Shown here in pieces: positions 21,989 through 29,023 of a DNA stretch of 32,356 nt. Below the pieces are notes generated by a model. That model was not told where the DNA came from and made no database searches. It worked only from the letters and a program-made list of their open reading frames with translations. The number at the start of each line of letters is the position of its first letter. Position 1 is the stretch's first letter. The stretch comes from Oscillospiraceae bacterium (GTDB taxonomy: Bacteria; Bacillota; Clostridia; Oscillospirales; Acutalibacteraceae), in NCBI GenBank assembly GCA_902774035.1, contig CACYHA010000016.1:64798-97153 (forward strand). The letters run 5' to 3'. A program made the position numbers and the translations under genes.

Positions 21989-22803
21989 GCGGATACTCCT
22001 TTCGTGAACGAGCGGCACAACTGCGGCGTCAGCTCGTCCGTTTCAATATAATCGACGCCGCAGGCAACACAGCGCTCATAATCTTCCCGTTCGTTGACCG
22101 TAAAGCAGCTCACACGCAGGCCCTTTTCGTGGAACCGGTCCACGATCTCCTTTGTCAGCTTGTTTTCCCTCATGTCGAGGTCAAAGCCCAGCCACCGGGC
22201 GACCTTTGCGTTGAAGCCGTCCTTCGTGCAGGCCATCATGATGCGCAGCTCCGGAAATGCGAGGCGTGCGATCAGAAGGTTCGGTAGTTCAAACGACTGA
22301 AACTCCACCCGGGAAAGGTCGTAGCGTTCCCTAGCCAGTCGGAATGCCGCAATGATGCTGCCCGGCAGCCAAACGCCCTTCAGCTCCACAAAGCAGATCA
22401 TGTTGAATTCTTTGCAGATATCCAGATACTCCGCAAAGCTGCAAAGATAGAGCTTGCTTTCGGTGCAATCGTTCTTGAGCGGCTTTTTTGTCAGTTGTTT
22501 GTAGGTGTGCGTGGCAATGCGCAGCCTGGAGCCGTCTTCAAATTCGGCCTCTGCGTCGTGGCTGAGCACACAGACGCCGTCAAGCGTCAGCCGCATATCG
22601 GTCTCCGCGCCCGGAAAACCGGCTTCTCCGGCTTTGCGAAAGGCCTCGGCGGTGTTGCCCTCGTAAAGAGAGGAATAGCCCTTGTGTCCGATCAGACATA
22701 CCTCGTCGGCAGAAGCCGGGTCGGTTCCTTCCCCGGCGGCAAACACAGGCAGTGTACACATAAGAAGAACGCAAAGAAAAGCGACTACGGATTTCATTGG
22801 CAT
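21985..22803 (-). CDS. Exported glycerophosphodiester phosphodiesterase-family protein
   Basis: The 272-residue protein has a signal peptide (MPMKSVVAFLCVLLMCTLPV, cleavage near FAA) and a GDPD TIM-barrel. The catalytic frame matches GlpQ: His40 and Lys41 in GHKGYS, Glu67 and Asp69 in GAETDMRLTLDG, and His82 in LSHDAE, with the usual spacings. The normal His-Arg-Gly motif reads His-Lys-Gly, a conservative but unusual change at a phosphate-contacting residue. Such enzymes hydrolyse glycerophosphodiesters to glycerol 3-phosphate and an alcohol; outside the cell, lipoteichoic acid or phospholipid head groups are possible substrates. AAAGG precedes the ATG; a second ATG two codons later is possible. 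It is the first gene of the exported operon and has a promoter at 22821-22849. Confidence 0.87.
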   Translation of the reverse strand: MPMKSVVAFLCVLLMCTLPVFAAGEGTDPASADEVCLIGHKGYSSLYEGNTAEAFRKAGEAGFPGAETDMRLTLDGVCVLSHDAEAEFEDGSRLRIATHTYKQLTKKPLKNDCTESKLYLCSFAEYLDICKEFNMICFVELKGVWLPGSIIAAFRLARERYDLSRVEFQSFELPNLLIARLAFPELRIMMACTKDGFNAKVARWLGFDLDMRENKLTKEIVDRFHEKGLRVSCFTVNEREDYERCVACGVDYIETDELTPQLCRSFTKGVSA

Positions 22804-22820
22804 CGCATCCTTTCCGCTTA

Positions 22821-22849
22821 ATCATAGCACAGTCGGCGTCACAAAACAA
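22821..22849 (-). promoter_or_regulatory. Promoter of the exported-protein operon
   Basis: On the minus strand TTGTTT (22849-22844), a 17-base spacer and TATGAT (22826-22821) are seen. TGC before the -10 gives an extended -10. It lies 18 bases before the GDPD ATG. Confidence 0.65.
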
Positions 22850-22888
22850 GAGCTTTGCAAAAAATGGACGAAAAATCGCGCCGTGAAC

Positions 22889-22916
22889 TGGACAAACGCG
22901 GAAAAAAGATTATAAT
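22889..22916 (+). promoter_or_regulatory. Promoter of the beta-propeller gene
   Basis: TGGACA (22889-22894), a 16-base spacer and TATAAT (22911-22916) lie 21 bases before the ATG. It is divergent from the exported-protein operon. Confidence 0.65.
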
Positions 22917-22937
22917 AAATAGAAAAGGAGTGGTGTT

Positions 22938-23741
22938 ATGCAGCGGAAAACCTATTCTTTGCGCGAAGTGCATGAAGTGCGCGGGCGGCAGGGGATCGCC
23001 TTTTGCGACGGCGGCTATATTGTCAGCGGTTCGACGACGCTCACACGGTATGACGAAAACTGGAACGTCTTCGCGGAGAACGCCGACCCCTTTGCTGTCG
23101 GCTTTTCTCAGCAGGTGAACCACATCGGCGACATCGACGTTTTTGACGGCGAGATCTTCTGCGGCGCGGAGCTGTTTTTGGACGGCGTTGCCGCCAACAT
23201 CCAGATCGCGGTCTATGACGCCGAAACGCTGCGCTTCAAACGCGCCTTTCCCTTTGCGCCGGAAAGCGGACAGACCGAGTGCTCCGGCATCACGGTGAAC
23301 GGCGACGACCGCACGGTGTGGATGTCCTCCTGGGCGGACGGGGAATCCGGCCGCTACCTTTATCAGTATGATCTGGATACCGGAAAATATCTGCGCAAGG
23401 TGCATCTGCACGCCGTGCCGCAATGGATCCAGGGCGTGGCTTATTTTGACGGCGCGTTTTATCTCACGGCCGACGACGGCGACGCCGATCTGGACGAGCC
23501 GGATCATATCTACCGCTGCGAGATCCTTCCCGGCGAGACACACTGCAAAGTCACGGAAGAAAAAACGCTGGACGACGTGATCAAACAGGGCGAGATCGAA
23601 GGTCTGGCCTTCGGAAAAGATCCGTTGCGGCTGCTTGTGCTCTATAACCGGGGCATGCGCATCGTTCTGGGTATGCCGGTCGCGCCCTATGAGGGCTACG
23701 ACGGAGAGATCCACGAAGTCTTTGTTTATGATATCTCTTGA
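22938..23741 (+). CDS. Predicted beta-propeller protein, function unknown
   Basis: The 267-residue protein has no signal peptide. It is built from repeated beta-strand blocks that read like propeller blades: GIAFCDGGYIVSGSTTLTRYD, IDVFDGEIFCGAEL, IAVYDAETLRFKRAFPF, GITVNGDDRTVWMSSW, LYQYDLDTGKYLRKV, GVAYFDGAFYLTADDGD and IEGLAFGKDPLRLLVLYN. This resembles six-bladed propellers of the esterase-like, phytase-like or SdiA-regulated type, but no catalytic motif is clear. AAAAGGAG lies seven bases before the ATG. It is probably a single-gene unit; a strong promoter for the next operon lies 17 bases after its stop. A cytoplasmic sensing, binding or lactonase role cannot be told apart here. Confidence 0.75.
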   Translation: MQRKTYSLREVHEVRGRQGIAFCDGGYIVSGSTTLTRYDENWNVFAENADPFAVGFSQQVNHIGDIDVFDGEIFCGAELFLDGVAANIQIAVYDAETLRFKRAFPFAPESGQTECSGITVNGDDRTVWMSSWADGESGRYLYQYDLDTGKYLRKVHLHAVPQWIQGVAYFDGAFYLTADDGDADLDEPDHIYRCEILPGETHCKVTEEKTLDDVIKQGEIEGLAFGKDPLRLLVLYNRGMRIVLGMPVAPYEGYDGEIHEVFVYDIS

Positions 23742-23757
23742 GGAAATCATCGGTTAC

Positions 23758-23786
23758 TTGACACGAAAAGCGGTCAATGCTATCAT
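23758..23786 (+). promoter_or_regulatory. Promoter of the M20-CMD-SDR operon
   Basis: TTGACA (23758-23763), a 17-base spacer and TATCAT (23781-23786) lie about 40 bases before the M20 peptidase start. The -35 is perfect and the -10 differs by one base. Confidence 0.8.
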
Positions 23787-23824
23787 CTGAACGAGCTTTT
23801 ACGAATTGGAAGGGTGGAATGTTC

Positions 23825-25291
23825 ATGGAACTCGGCTTTTATTTTCTGATTGGTGTGGCGGTGCTGGCCGCTGTGCTGTTTGCGGTGCTTGCCGTGCGTG
23901 CACAAAGGATCAAAGCGCAGGAGCGCCCGCCGCACGAAGCCTTTCGCAAGGAGATCGACGAGCAGAAGGCGATCCGCGATTTTTCGATGATGCTGCAGAA
24001 AAAGACGATCTGGCCGCGCGGAGAAGCGCCGGATCTGGCGCAGTTCGATGCGTTTTTACCGCTGCTGCAGTCGATGTATCCGCGCTGCTTTGCAGCCTTT
24101 GAAACGAACATTGTCAACGGTTACGGCATCCTTCTGCGCTGGAAAGGCAAAGACGGAACGAAGCTCCCGGTGGTGCTTATGGCACACTATGACGTGGTCG
24201 CCGCCGACGAGAGCAAATGGACGCTGCCGCCGTTTTGCGGCGAAGAACACGCGGGCTACATCTGGGGCCGCGGCGCGGTGGACACCAAATGTATCATCGC
24301 GGCGCTGCTGGAGGCGAGCGAGACCCTGCTCGCCGAGGGCTTTGCTCCGGAGCGCGACCTTTATTTTTCCTTCACCAACAACGAGGAGACCGGCGGCGAC
24401 ACCACGCCCGCCGTTGTGGAATGGTTCCGTGCGCGGGGCATCCGTCCCTGGTTCGTTCTCGATGAGGGCGGTGCGATCGTTCATGCTCCCGCGTTTGGCG
24501 TCAAGCGCGATTTTGCCATGGTCGGCGTCAGCGAAAAGGGCGTGATCGACGCGATCGTCAATGTGCGCGGCGTGCCGGGCCACTCCTCCACGCCGAAGGA
24601 CACCGATTCGACCTACCGCCTCATCAAGGTCTGCAACGAGATCGAGCACCATCAGTTCGAAGCGCATCTTTCGCCCGCCACGCGCGAGATGCTGCAATCC
24701 ATTGCGGGTTACGCCTCCTTCAGCACGCGGCTGGTGTTTGCGAACCTCTGGCTGTTTTCTCCGCTGGTGAAGCTCATCATGAGCCAGAACCCGGAGACCA
24801 ACGCCATGCTGCGCACCACGGTCGCCCTGACGAAGCTGCGCGGCTCCGACGTGATCAATGTGATCCCCACCACGGCGCAGGCGGGCTTTTCCGTGCGCGT
24901 TGCTCCGTGGGACAACGACGAGAAGGTCATCAAGCGTCTGCGCTCCATCTCCGGCGAGCATACCGAGATCACGAGCGAATACACCGTGGAGCCCTCTCCG
25001 GTCTCCCCGACCGACAACGACGCCTTTGCGCTGCTCAGTGAAACGGTGGACGATGTTTATCCCCGCGTTAAAACGGTGCCCTATGTCATGAACGGCGGCA
25101 CAGACTCCAAGCACTTTACCGGAATTTGCGAAAATGTCTACCGCTTCGGCGGCTTCCGCTTTTCCGACGAGGAACGCGCCGCCATGCACGGCAACGACGA
25201 AAAACTGAAAACCGAGAGCTTTCTGGACGGTATCCAGTTCTATCTCAAGCTTCTCATCAATCTGAATAAAGGAGAAACACCATGCAACTGA
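23825..25291 (+). CDS. M20-family metallopeptidase, membrane-anchored
   Basis: The 488-residue protein begins with one membrane segment (residues 4-25). The M20 zinc-peptidase motifs are complete: the His in VVLMAHYDVVA, the bridging Asp in GRGAVDTK, the Glu pair in FTNNEETGGD, the Asp in WFVLDEGGAI and the distal His in GGTDSKHF. The dimerisation domain lies between, with VRGVPGHSSTPKD. Length and layout resemble carboxypeptidase-S-like M20 enzymes, which cut dipeptides or N-acyl amino acids. The N-terminal anchor may place it on the membrane. I chose the ATG at 23825 with GGGTGG seven bases upstream; an ATG six bases earlier is too close to that site. Its stop overlaps the start of the CMD gene by 10 bases, so coupling is expected. 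Confidence 0.88.
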   Translation: MELGFYFLIGVAVLAAVLFAVLAVRAQRIKAQERPPHEAFRKEIDEQKAIRDFSMMLQKKTIWPRGEAPDLAQFDAFLPLLQSMYPRCFAAFETNIVNGYGILLRWKGKDGTKLPVVLMAHYDVVAADESKWTLPPFCGEEHAGYIWGRGAVDTKCIIAALLEASETLLAEGFAPERDLYFSFTNNEETGGDTTPAVVEWFRARGIRPWFVLDEGGAIVHAPAFGVKRDFAMVGVSEKGVIDAIVNVRGVPGHSSTPKDTDSTYRLIKVCNEIEHHQFEAHLSPATREMLQSIAGYASFSTRLVFANLWLFSPLVKLIMSQNPETNAMLRTTVALTKLRGSDVINVIPTTAQAGFSVRVAPWDNDEKVIKRLRSISGEHTEITSEYTVEPSPVSPTDNDAFALLSETVDDVYPRVKTVPYVMNGGTDSKHFTGICENVYRFGGFRFSDEERAAMHGNDEKLKTESFLDGIQFYLKLLINLNKGETPCN

Positions 25292-25824
25292 TTCCGATGA
25301 CCGACTATGAAACCGCCACGCCCGAAGTGAAAGCGGAATACGACGACCAGATCCGAAAACACGGACGCATCACCAACATGAAGCGCACCCTCCTGCACGA
25401 CGTTCAGTCCTTCAAAACCTACATGGACTGGTACACGCTCTACGACGAGCTGAAGCCGACCTTCGGCGACCGTGCGCTGACGATTTTCTCCCATGCGATC
25501 TCCACCGGCAACGACTGCCTGATCTGCGGCACATTTTTCCGTAAGATCCTGATCGACGCAGGGGAGGATCCTGCGAACCTCACACTGAATGAGACCGAGC
25601 AGCTTCTCTTTAACTTTGGATTGCAGATCACGAAAAATCCGCACACCATTGACAACGCGATCTATGATAAGCTGCGTGCGCGCTACACGGATCAGCAGCT
25701 TGTGCAGCTCATCGCCTTTGCCGGGATCATGTATGCCACGAACCTGTTCAACACTGTGGCGAAGGTGCCGCTGGACGACGTGCTTTACAGCTATTTGAAC
25801 GATGCAAACAAGGAGGAAGACTGA
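25282..25824 (+). CDS. Carboxymuconolactone decarboxylase/AhpD-like family protein
   Basis: The 180-residue all-helical protein carries the AhpD-like redox motif: Cys79 and Cys82 in GNDCLICGTFF, preceded by HAIS in place of the usual proton-relay residues. The family includes peroxidase-associated disulfide reductases and gamma-carboxymuconolactone decarboxylases. The CxxC favours a redox role, but the substrate is unknown. AAAGGAG lies before the ATG. The gene overlaps the M20 gene by 10 bases, and its stop overlaps the SDR start (TGATG), so all three are translated together. This suggests one pathway: peptide or amide cleavage, redox protection and alcohol/ketone conversion. Confidence 0.85.
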   Translation: MQLIPMTDYETATPEVKAEYDDQIRKHGRITNMKRTLLHDVQSFKTYMDWYTLYDELKPTFGDRALTIFSHAISTGNDCLICGTFFRKILIDAGEDPANLTLNETEQLLFNFGLQITKNPHTIDNAIYDKLRARYTDQQLVQLIAFAGIMYATNLFNTVAKVPLDDVLYSYLNDANKEED

Positions 25825-26627
25825 TGGGAACATTTGACGGAAAAGTGGTATTTATCACCGGCGCGGCTCACGGCCAGGGCAGAGCCACCGCCCTTGCCTT
25901 TGCAAAAGAGGGCGCTGCGGTCGCGGCGTTCGACGTTGCAAAGAAGATCGAATACCCGGCCTATGCATTCGGCACAAGCGACGAACTGAAAAGCGTGAAG
26001 GCCGAGATCGAGGCGCTCGGCGGAAAATGCCTGATCGCCAGCGGCGACGTGCGCTCCGACGAAAGTGTGACTGCCGCTGTGGAGGCGACCGTTGCTGCCT
26101 TCGGCAAGATCGATGTGCTGTTCAACAATGCCGGCATCTGCGCTTACGCCGAGATCGACACCATGACCGACGAGGCATGGAACGCCATGATCGATATCAA
26201 TCTCAAAGGCCCGATGAATGTCACGCGCCGCGTGGTGCCCTACATGAAGAAAGCGAAAAGCGGCGTGATCATCAATAATTCCTCTGTCATGGGTCTGCGC
26301 GGCGGCAACCGTCTGTCGCATTATGCCGCCTCCAAATGGGGCCTGACGGGCTTGACAAAATCCTGGGCGATCGAGCTTGCGCCCTACGGCATCCGCGTGG
26401 TATCCATCCATCCCACCGGCGTGAACACCCCGATGAATGACGGTCTTGCCGCCATGGAAGGTATGACGCCGCAGGAGATCGCCGAGCGTTCGGCGGGCAA
26501 TCTGCAGCCTGTGCCTTGGGTGGAGCCGGAGGACACGGCGAACATGGTGCTGTTTTTGGCGAGCGAAAAGGCGCGGTACTGCACCGGCGGACAGTATTTG
26601 CTGGATGCGGGTTTGCTGACGGTGTAA
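25824..26627 (+). CDS. SDR-family NAD(P)-dependent oxidoreductase
   Basis: The 267-residue short-chain dehydrogenase has the cofactor loop TGAAHGQG (12-19), Asp37 at the end of the second strand (NAD preferred), NNAG (101-104), a Ser at 153-154, and Tyr167 with Lys171 in HYAASKWG. The insert after strand 2 (YPAYAFGTSDELKSVKAEIE) and the block NSSVMGLRGG resemble the subfamily that includes mycofactocin-coupled SDRs, although no mycofactocin genes are visible here. It should interconvert an alcohol and a ketone; the substrate is unknown. GGAGG lies seven bases before the ATG, inside the end of the CMD gene. It is the last gene of the operon, ended by the hairpin at 26652. Confidence 0.9.
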   Translation: MGTFDGKVVFITGAAHGQGRATALAFAKEGAAVAAFDVAKKIEYPAYAFGTSDELKSVKAEIEALGGKCLIASGDVRSDESVTAAVEATVAAFGKIDVLFNNAGICAYAEIDTMTDEAWNAMIDINLKGPMNVTRRVVPYMKKAKSGVIINNSSVMGLRGGNRLSHYAASKWGLTGLTKSWAIELAPYGIRVVSIHPTGVNTPMNDGLAAMEGMTPQEIAERSAGNLQPVPWVEPEDTANMVLFLASEKARYCTGGQYLLDAGLLTV

Positions 26628-26651
26628 GCTTATTTTAAGCGATTGTGTTTG

Positions 26652-26680
26652 GGGGCTGTTTTCGGAACAGCCCCTTTTTT
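26652..26680 (+). terminator. Intrinsic terminator of the M20-CMD-SDR operon
   Basis: GGGGCTGTT (26652-26660), the loop TTCGG, then AACAGCCCC and six T. The stem arms are the same sequence as the outer ends of the MITE-like element at 18865-19075. The structured element starts immediately after the T-run. Confidence 0.9.
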
Positions 26681-26865
26681 CGCACGCTGCTTTGCAGCGT
26701 GCGAAAGGCGGCGGCGGGACGCCTCGTGCGTTCGCACGAGGCAAAAAGGCGCGGACACCCGCGCCTTTTTTGCGCGGCGTTCGCCGCGCGGTCCCGCCGC
26801 CGCCTCGCTGCGCAGCGAAGCTGCGCAAATTGCCCCCGTGCAGAGTTTTCTCTGCACGGGGGCAA
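26681..26865. repeat. Multi-hairpin structured element, copy 2 (core inverted)
   Basis: Its order of hairpins is that of 19085-19259. CGCACGCTGC/GCAGCGTGCG lies at 26681-26703. The closing stem GGCGGCGGCGGGAC (26707-26720) pairs with GTCCCGCCGCCGCC (26791-26804), 14 perfect pairs. It encloses GCCTCGTGCG/CGCACGAGGC (26721-26742), AAAAAGGCGCGG/CCGCGCCTTTTT (26743-26770) and GCGCGGCG/CGCCGCGC (26772-26789). The palindrome TCGCTGCGCAGCGA (26805-26818) and a 16-bp stem TTGCCCCCGTGCAGAG/CTCTGCACGGGGGCAA (26830-26865) follow. The GCCTCGTGC hairpin is first in the core here and last in copy 1, so the core is reversed while the flanks are not. The last hairpin may also terminate the minus-strand genes. 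Confidence 0.85.
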
Positions 26866-26895
26866 AGCGAAAGCGAACAGCTAAGTAATCACACT

Positions 26896-27402
26896 TCACA
26901 TCCGCAGCAGCGCCTTCATCTGCGCCGTGAACCGCTCGGGCCGGATCGCATAAAGGATCACGGTCAGCGCAAGCGTCACGATCATGACGAACAGCGTTGT
27001 GTTTGCGTTGTGGAAAAAGATTAGGCAAATCAGAACGAGCAGCAGCTCTATGCCGACTTGGGCGATCAGCGCGACGGCGGAATGCAGCAGCTCACCTTTT
27101 TCTTTCAGGCCGCAGATGAACAGATAGATCGCCACACCGAGCAGAATCATCGGCGAAAGGAGACTGTAAAGCAGGCTGTTGCCGAGGATGCAAAACAGCA
27201 GACAAAGAGCGGCTGCGACGCGCAGCACCCATTTGTTCGGCAAAATACGCTCTTTCCTTTTGAGCAGCTTTTCCGTCTTTTCCGGATACGGCGCCTCTTT
27301 GATGCCGTTCAGAACGGGCGGTATGTTTTCTGCCGGCGCGCCGCAGAGCGGGCAGGTGGTTTGGCTTTCACCAAGATCGACGTTACAGTTGGAACAACGC
27401 AT
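26896..27402 (-). CDS. DUF6320-like zinc-ribbon membrane protein
   Basis: The 168-residue protein has an N-terminal zinc ribbon (Cys3, Cys6, Cys17 and Cys20 in MRCSNCNVDL and TTCPLCGAP). A cytoplasmic linker follows, then four hydrophobic segments (about 58-76, 81-96, 107-128 and 135-150). This fits DUF6320, a clostridial family of unknown function. The ATG has GAGG seven bases upstream. It is downstream of the HxxxDG acyltransferase-like gene on the same strand, with an 87-base gap that contains a large inverted repeat. From memory, DUF6320 genes are often paired with such acyltransferases, which suggests a shared function. Confidence 0.75.
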   Translation of the reverse strand: MRCSNCNVDLGESQTTCPLCGAPAENIPPVLNGIKEAPYPEKTEKLLKRKERILPNKWVLRVAAALCLLFCILGNSLLYSLLSPMILLGVAIYLFICGLKEKGELLHSAVALIAQVGIELLLVLICLIFFHNANTTLFVMIVTLALTVILYAIRPERFTAQMKALLRM

Positions 27403-27431
27403 AAAAGTACCTCACTTTCTGTGTATCCGTT

Positions 27432-27484
27432 GATTCACTCGATGTGTGAAAATTTGCCGTTAAGATTGCGCATCTGAGTGAATC
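27432..27484. repeat. Intercistronic inverted repeat
   Basis: GATTCACTC-GATG (27432-27444) and CATC-T-GAGTGAATC (27471-27484) form a 13-bp stem with one bulged base and a loop of 26 bases. It fills most of the gap between the acyltransferase-like and DUF6320 genes. No T-run follows on either strand, so it is more likely an mRNA-stabilising or processing hairpin, or an operator pair, than a terminator. Confidence 0.6.
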
Positions 27485-27489
27485 GGCGG

Positions 27490-28770
27490 TTACCTGTTGG
27501 TTTCAACGTGGACTGGCACGCCCTGGGACGCGAGAAACCGCAGGAAAAACCGCTGCTTTTCCATGTCATCTCTGCAATCGTTGAAGGTGACCGTCAGCAG
27601 ACCGCCCACGGAGACCACGCCGACGCCGAAGGGGTTGTAGGGCGTTTCGCCGAGGGTGAATTCCGCGCGGTTGATGTGGCGCAGCACCTCCGGCGGCGCA
27701 AGCACTTCTCCCACATTGGAGAGGAAGGTGGTGAATGAGCACTGGTTTTTGCGGTAGGTGTTTTTCAAAAACAGATGCTTGAGCGGATAGGGGATCGGAC
27801 GCAGCAGGGGAGACTGCTGGGCGCGCACGTTGGCGCTGATCTCCTGCGAAAGATAATCAACCGTCGCTTTTTCCTGCACCATGCCTGCAATGCCCTCGCT
27901 GATCTCCGCAAACGTGAGATCGCGCCGTCCCTGCGGATGAAACGTGATGTCGGACATGTAGCAGAAATTGCGCACGCTTTCCGTGCCGAAGCGCCGGCGC
28001 AGATCCAGCGGAATGCTGACGCTGATCGCTTGGTCGATGGGCTGCGGCGCGGTTTGAATGTAGGTGAAGATCAGGATCGCCGTCAGGTATTCCGTCACGG
28101 TGAGCGCATAGGCGGACGCCGCCTGCTTCAGGTCTTCCACACGGCAGATACCGTGCGTCACGCGCATATTGTCCTTCAGGAGCGGCTCTTTGATGTGGTA
28201 AACGCTGACTTCGCTGTAGTTCTTTGCCTTGACGCCTGCCGTGCTGTTTTTGATGAACGGATCGCAGGTCTCTTCCTGCGTCGGTTCGTCGTCTGCGCGC
28301 AGCGCGTGCGGCGCGTCGGAAACCGTTTCGCCCAGCAGCTCGTAATATCGTGCGACAAGAGATGTGAGGAAGCGGATGCTGCCGCCGCCGTCGGTGATGC
28401 CGTGGAATACTTCGAGCGTGATGCGGTTTTTGTAATAAAGAACGCGGAAATTCGGCTGCATCGTGCGCCCGGTGTTGATCGACCGGCCGGGGACATCGAT
28501 TTCCTTTTGCAGCTTCGGCTGCACAGCGGTGCGCTCAAAATAGTTCCAGAACAGACCGCTTTTGACAATGGCGCAAAACGTCGGAAAACGTCGGCTCATG
28601 TCACACAGTGCCTGCTGCATCTCCTCCGGCTTCACCGGTTCGTTCAGCACGAAGGAAAGCCGCAGCGTTCTTGCCCAGCCGGGGCGCCGGTTGCCGCAGT
28701 AAAGGTTTGCCGCGTTGTCAACCGGGAACCAGGGTTCGCACATACCTGTTGTGGTATTTTTTTCGTTCAA
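27490..28770 (-). CDS. HxxxDG acyltransferase/condensation-fold protein
   Basis: The 426-residue protein has the active-site motif of the BAHD/condensation/WS-DGAT fold, HxxxDG, as His123-GIT-Asp127-Gly128 in EVFHGITDGGG. A second family block, SVSIPLDLRRRFGTESVRNFC, is followed near the C-terminus by FTTFLSNVG and a beta-rich end. It resembles the alcohol acetyltransferase-like proteins of Clostridia, which move an acyl group to an alcohol or amine; donor and acceptor are unknown. The start appears to be TTG at 28770 with AGGGGAG eight bases upstream; the first in-frame ATG is nine codons later. It is the first gene of an operon with the DUF6320 protein and has a strong promoter. Confidence 0.8.
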   Translation of the reverse strand: MNEKNTTTGMCEPWFPVDNAANLYCGNRRPGWARTLRLSFVLNEPVKPEEMQQALCDMSRRFPTFCAIVKSGLFWNYFERTAVQPKLQKEIDVPGRSINTGRTMQPNFRVLYYKNRITLEVFHGITDGGGSIRFLTSLVARYYELLGETVSDAPHALRADDEPTQEETCDPFIKNSTAGVKAKNYSEVSVYHIKEPLLKDNMRVTHGICRVEDLKQAASAYALTVTEYLTAILIFTYIQTAPQPIDQAISVSIPLDLRRRFGTESVRNFCYMSDITFHPQGRRDLTFAEISEGIAGMVQEKATVDYLSQEISANVRAQQSPLLRPIPYPLKHLFLKNTYRKNQCSFTTFLSNVGEVLAPPEVLRHINRAEFTLGETPYNPFGVGVVSVGGLLTVTFNDCRDDMEKQRFFLRFLASQGVPVHVETNR

Positions 28771-28815
28771 GCTTTTCTCTCCCCTAAATATAGAAATTGT
28801 TCTTCTATTTTTTCT

Positions 28816-28844
28816 ATTTTAACCGGAATGGCGTAATTTGTCAA
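28816..28844 (-). promoter_or_regulatory. Promoter of the acyltransferase/DUF6320 operon
   Basis: On the minus strand TTGACA (28844-28839), a 17-base spacer and TAAAAT (28821-28816) are seen. AT-rich TTCTATTTT repeats lie between it and the start. It is divergent from the promoter at 28916. Confidence 0.8.
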
Positions 28845-28915
28845 GAAAAAGCGGGGATTCCGTTCATATTTGGAAAAAAATTTCATGGAAAGTTTTATCT
28901 TTTTTCAAAAAAGTG

Positions 28916-28944
28916 TTGACTTAAAGCGAAGAATCATATAAAAT
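28916..28944 (+). promoter_or_regulatory. Promoter of the unrecognised membrane-anchored protein gene
   Basis: TTGACT (28916-28921), a 17-base spacer and TAAAAT (28939-28944) form a near-consensus vegetative promoter. It gives a leader of about 70 bases with GGGAGGA eight bases before the ATG. Confidence 0.78.
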
Positions 28945-29023
28945 GAGATAGCTGAGACCATGTTCAAATTTTTAACAAATTTTACAGAGGGAGCTTTTTC
29001 TTCTGTATGGGAGGACAAAGATT

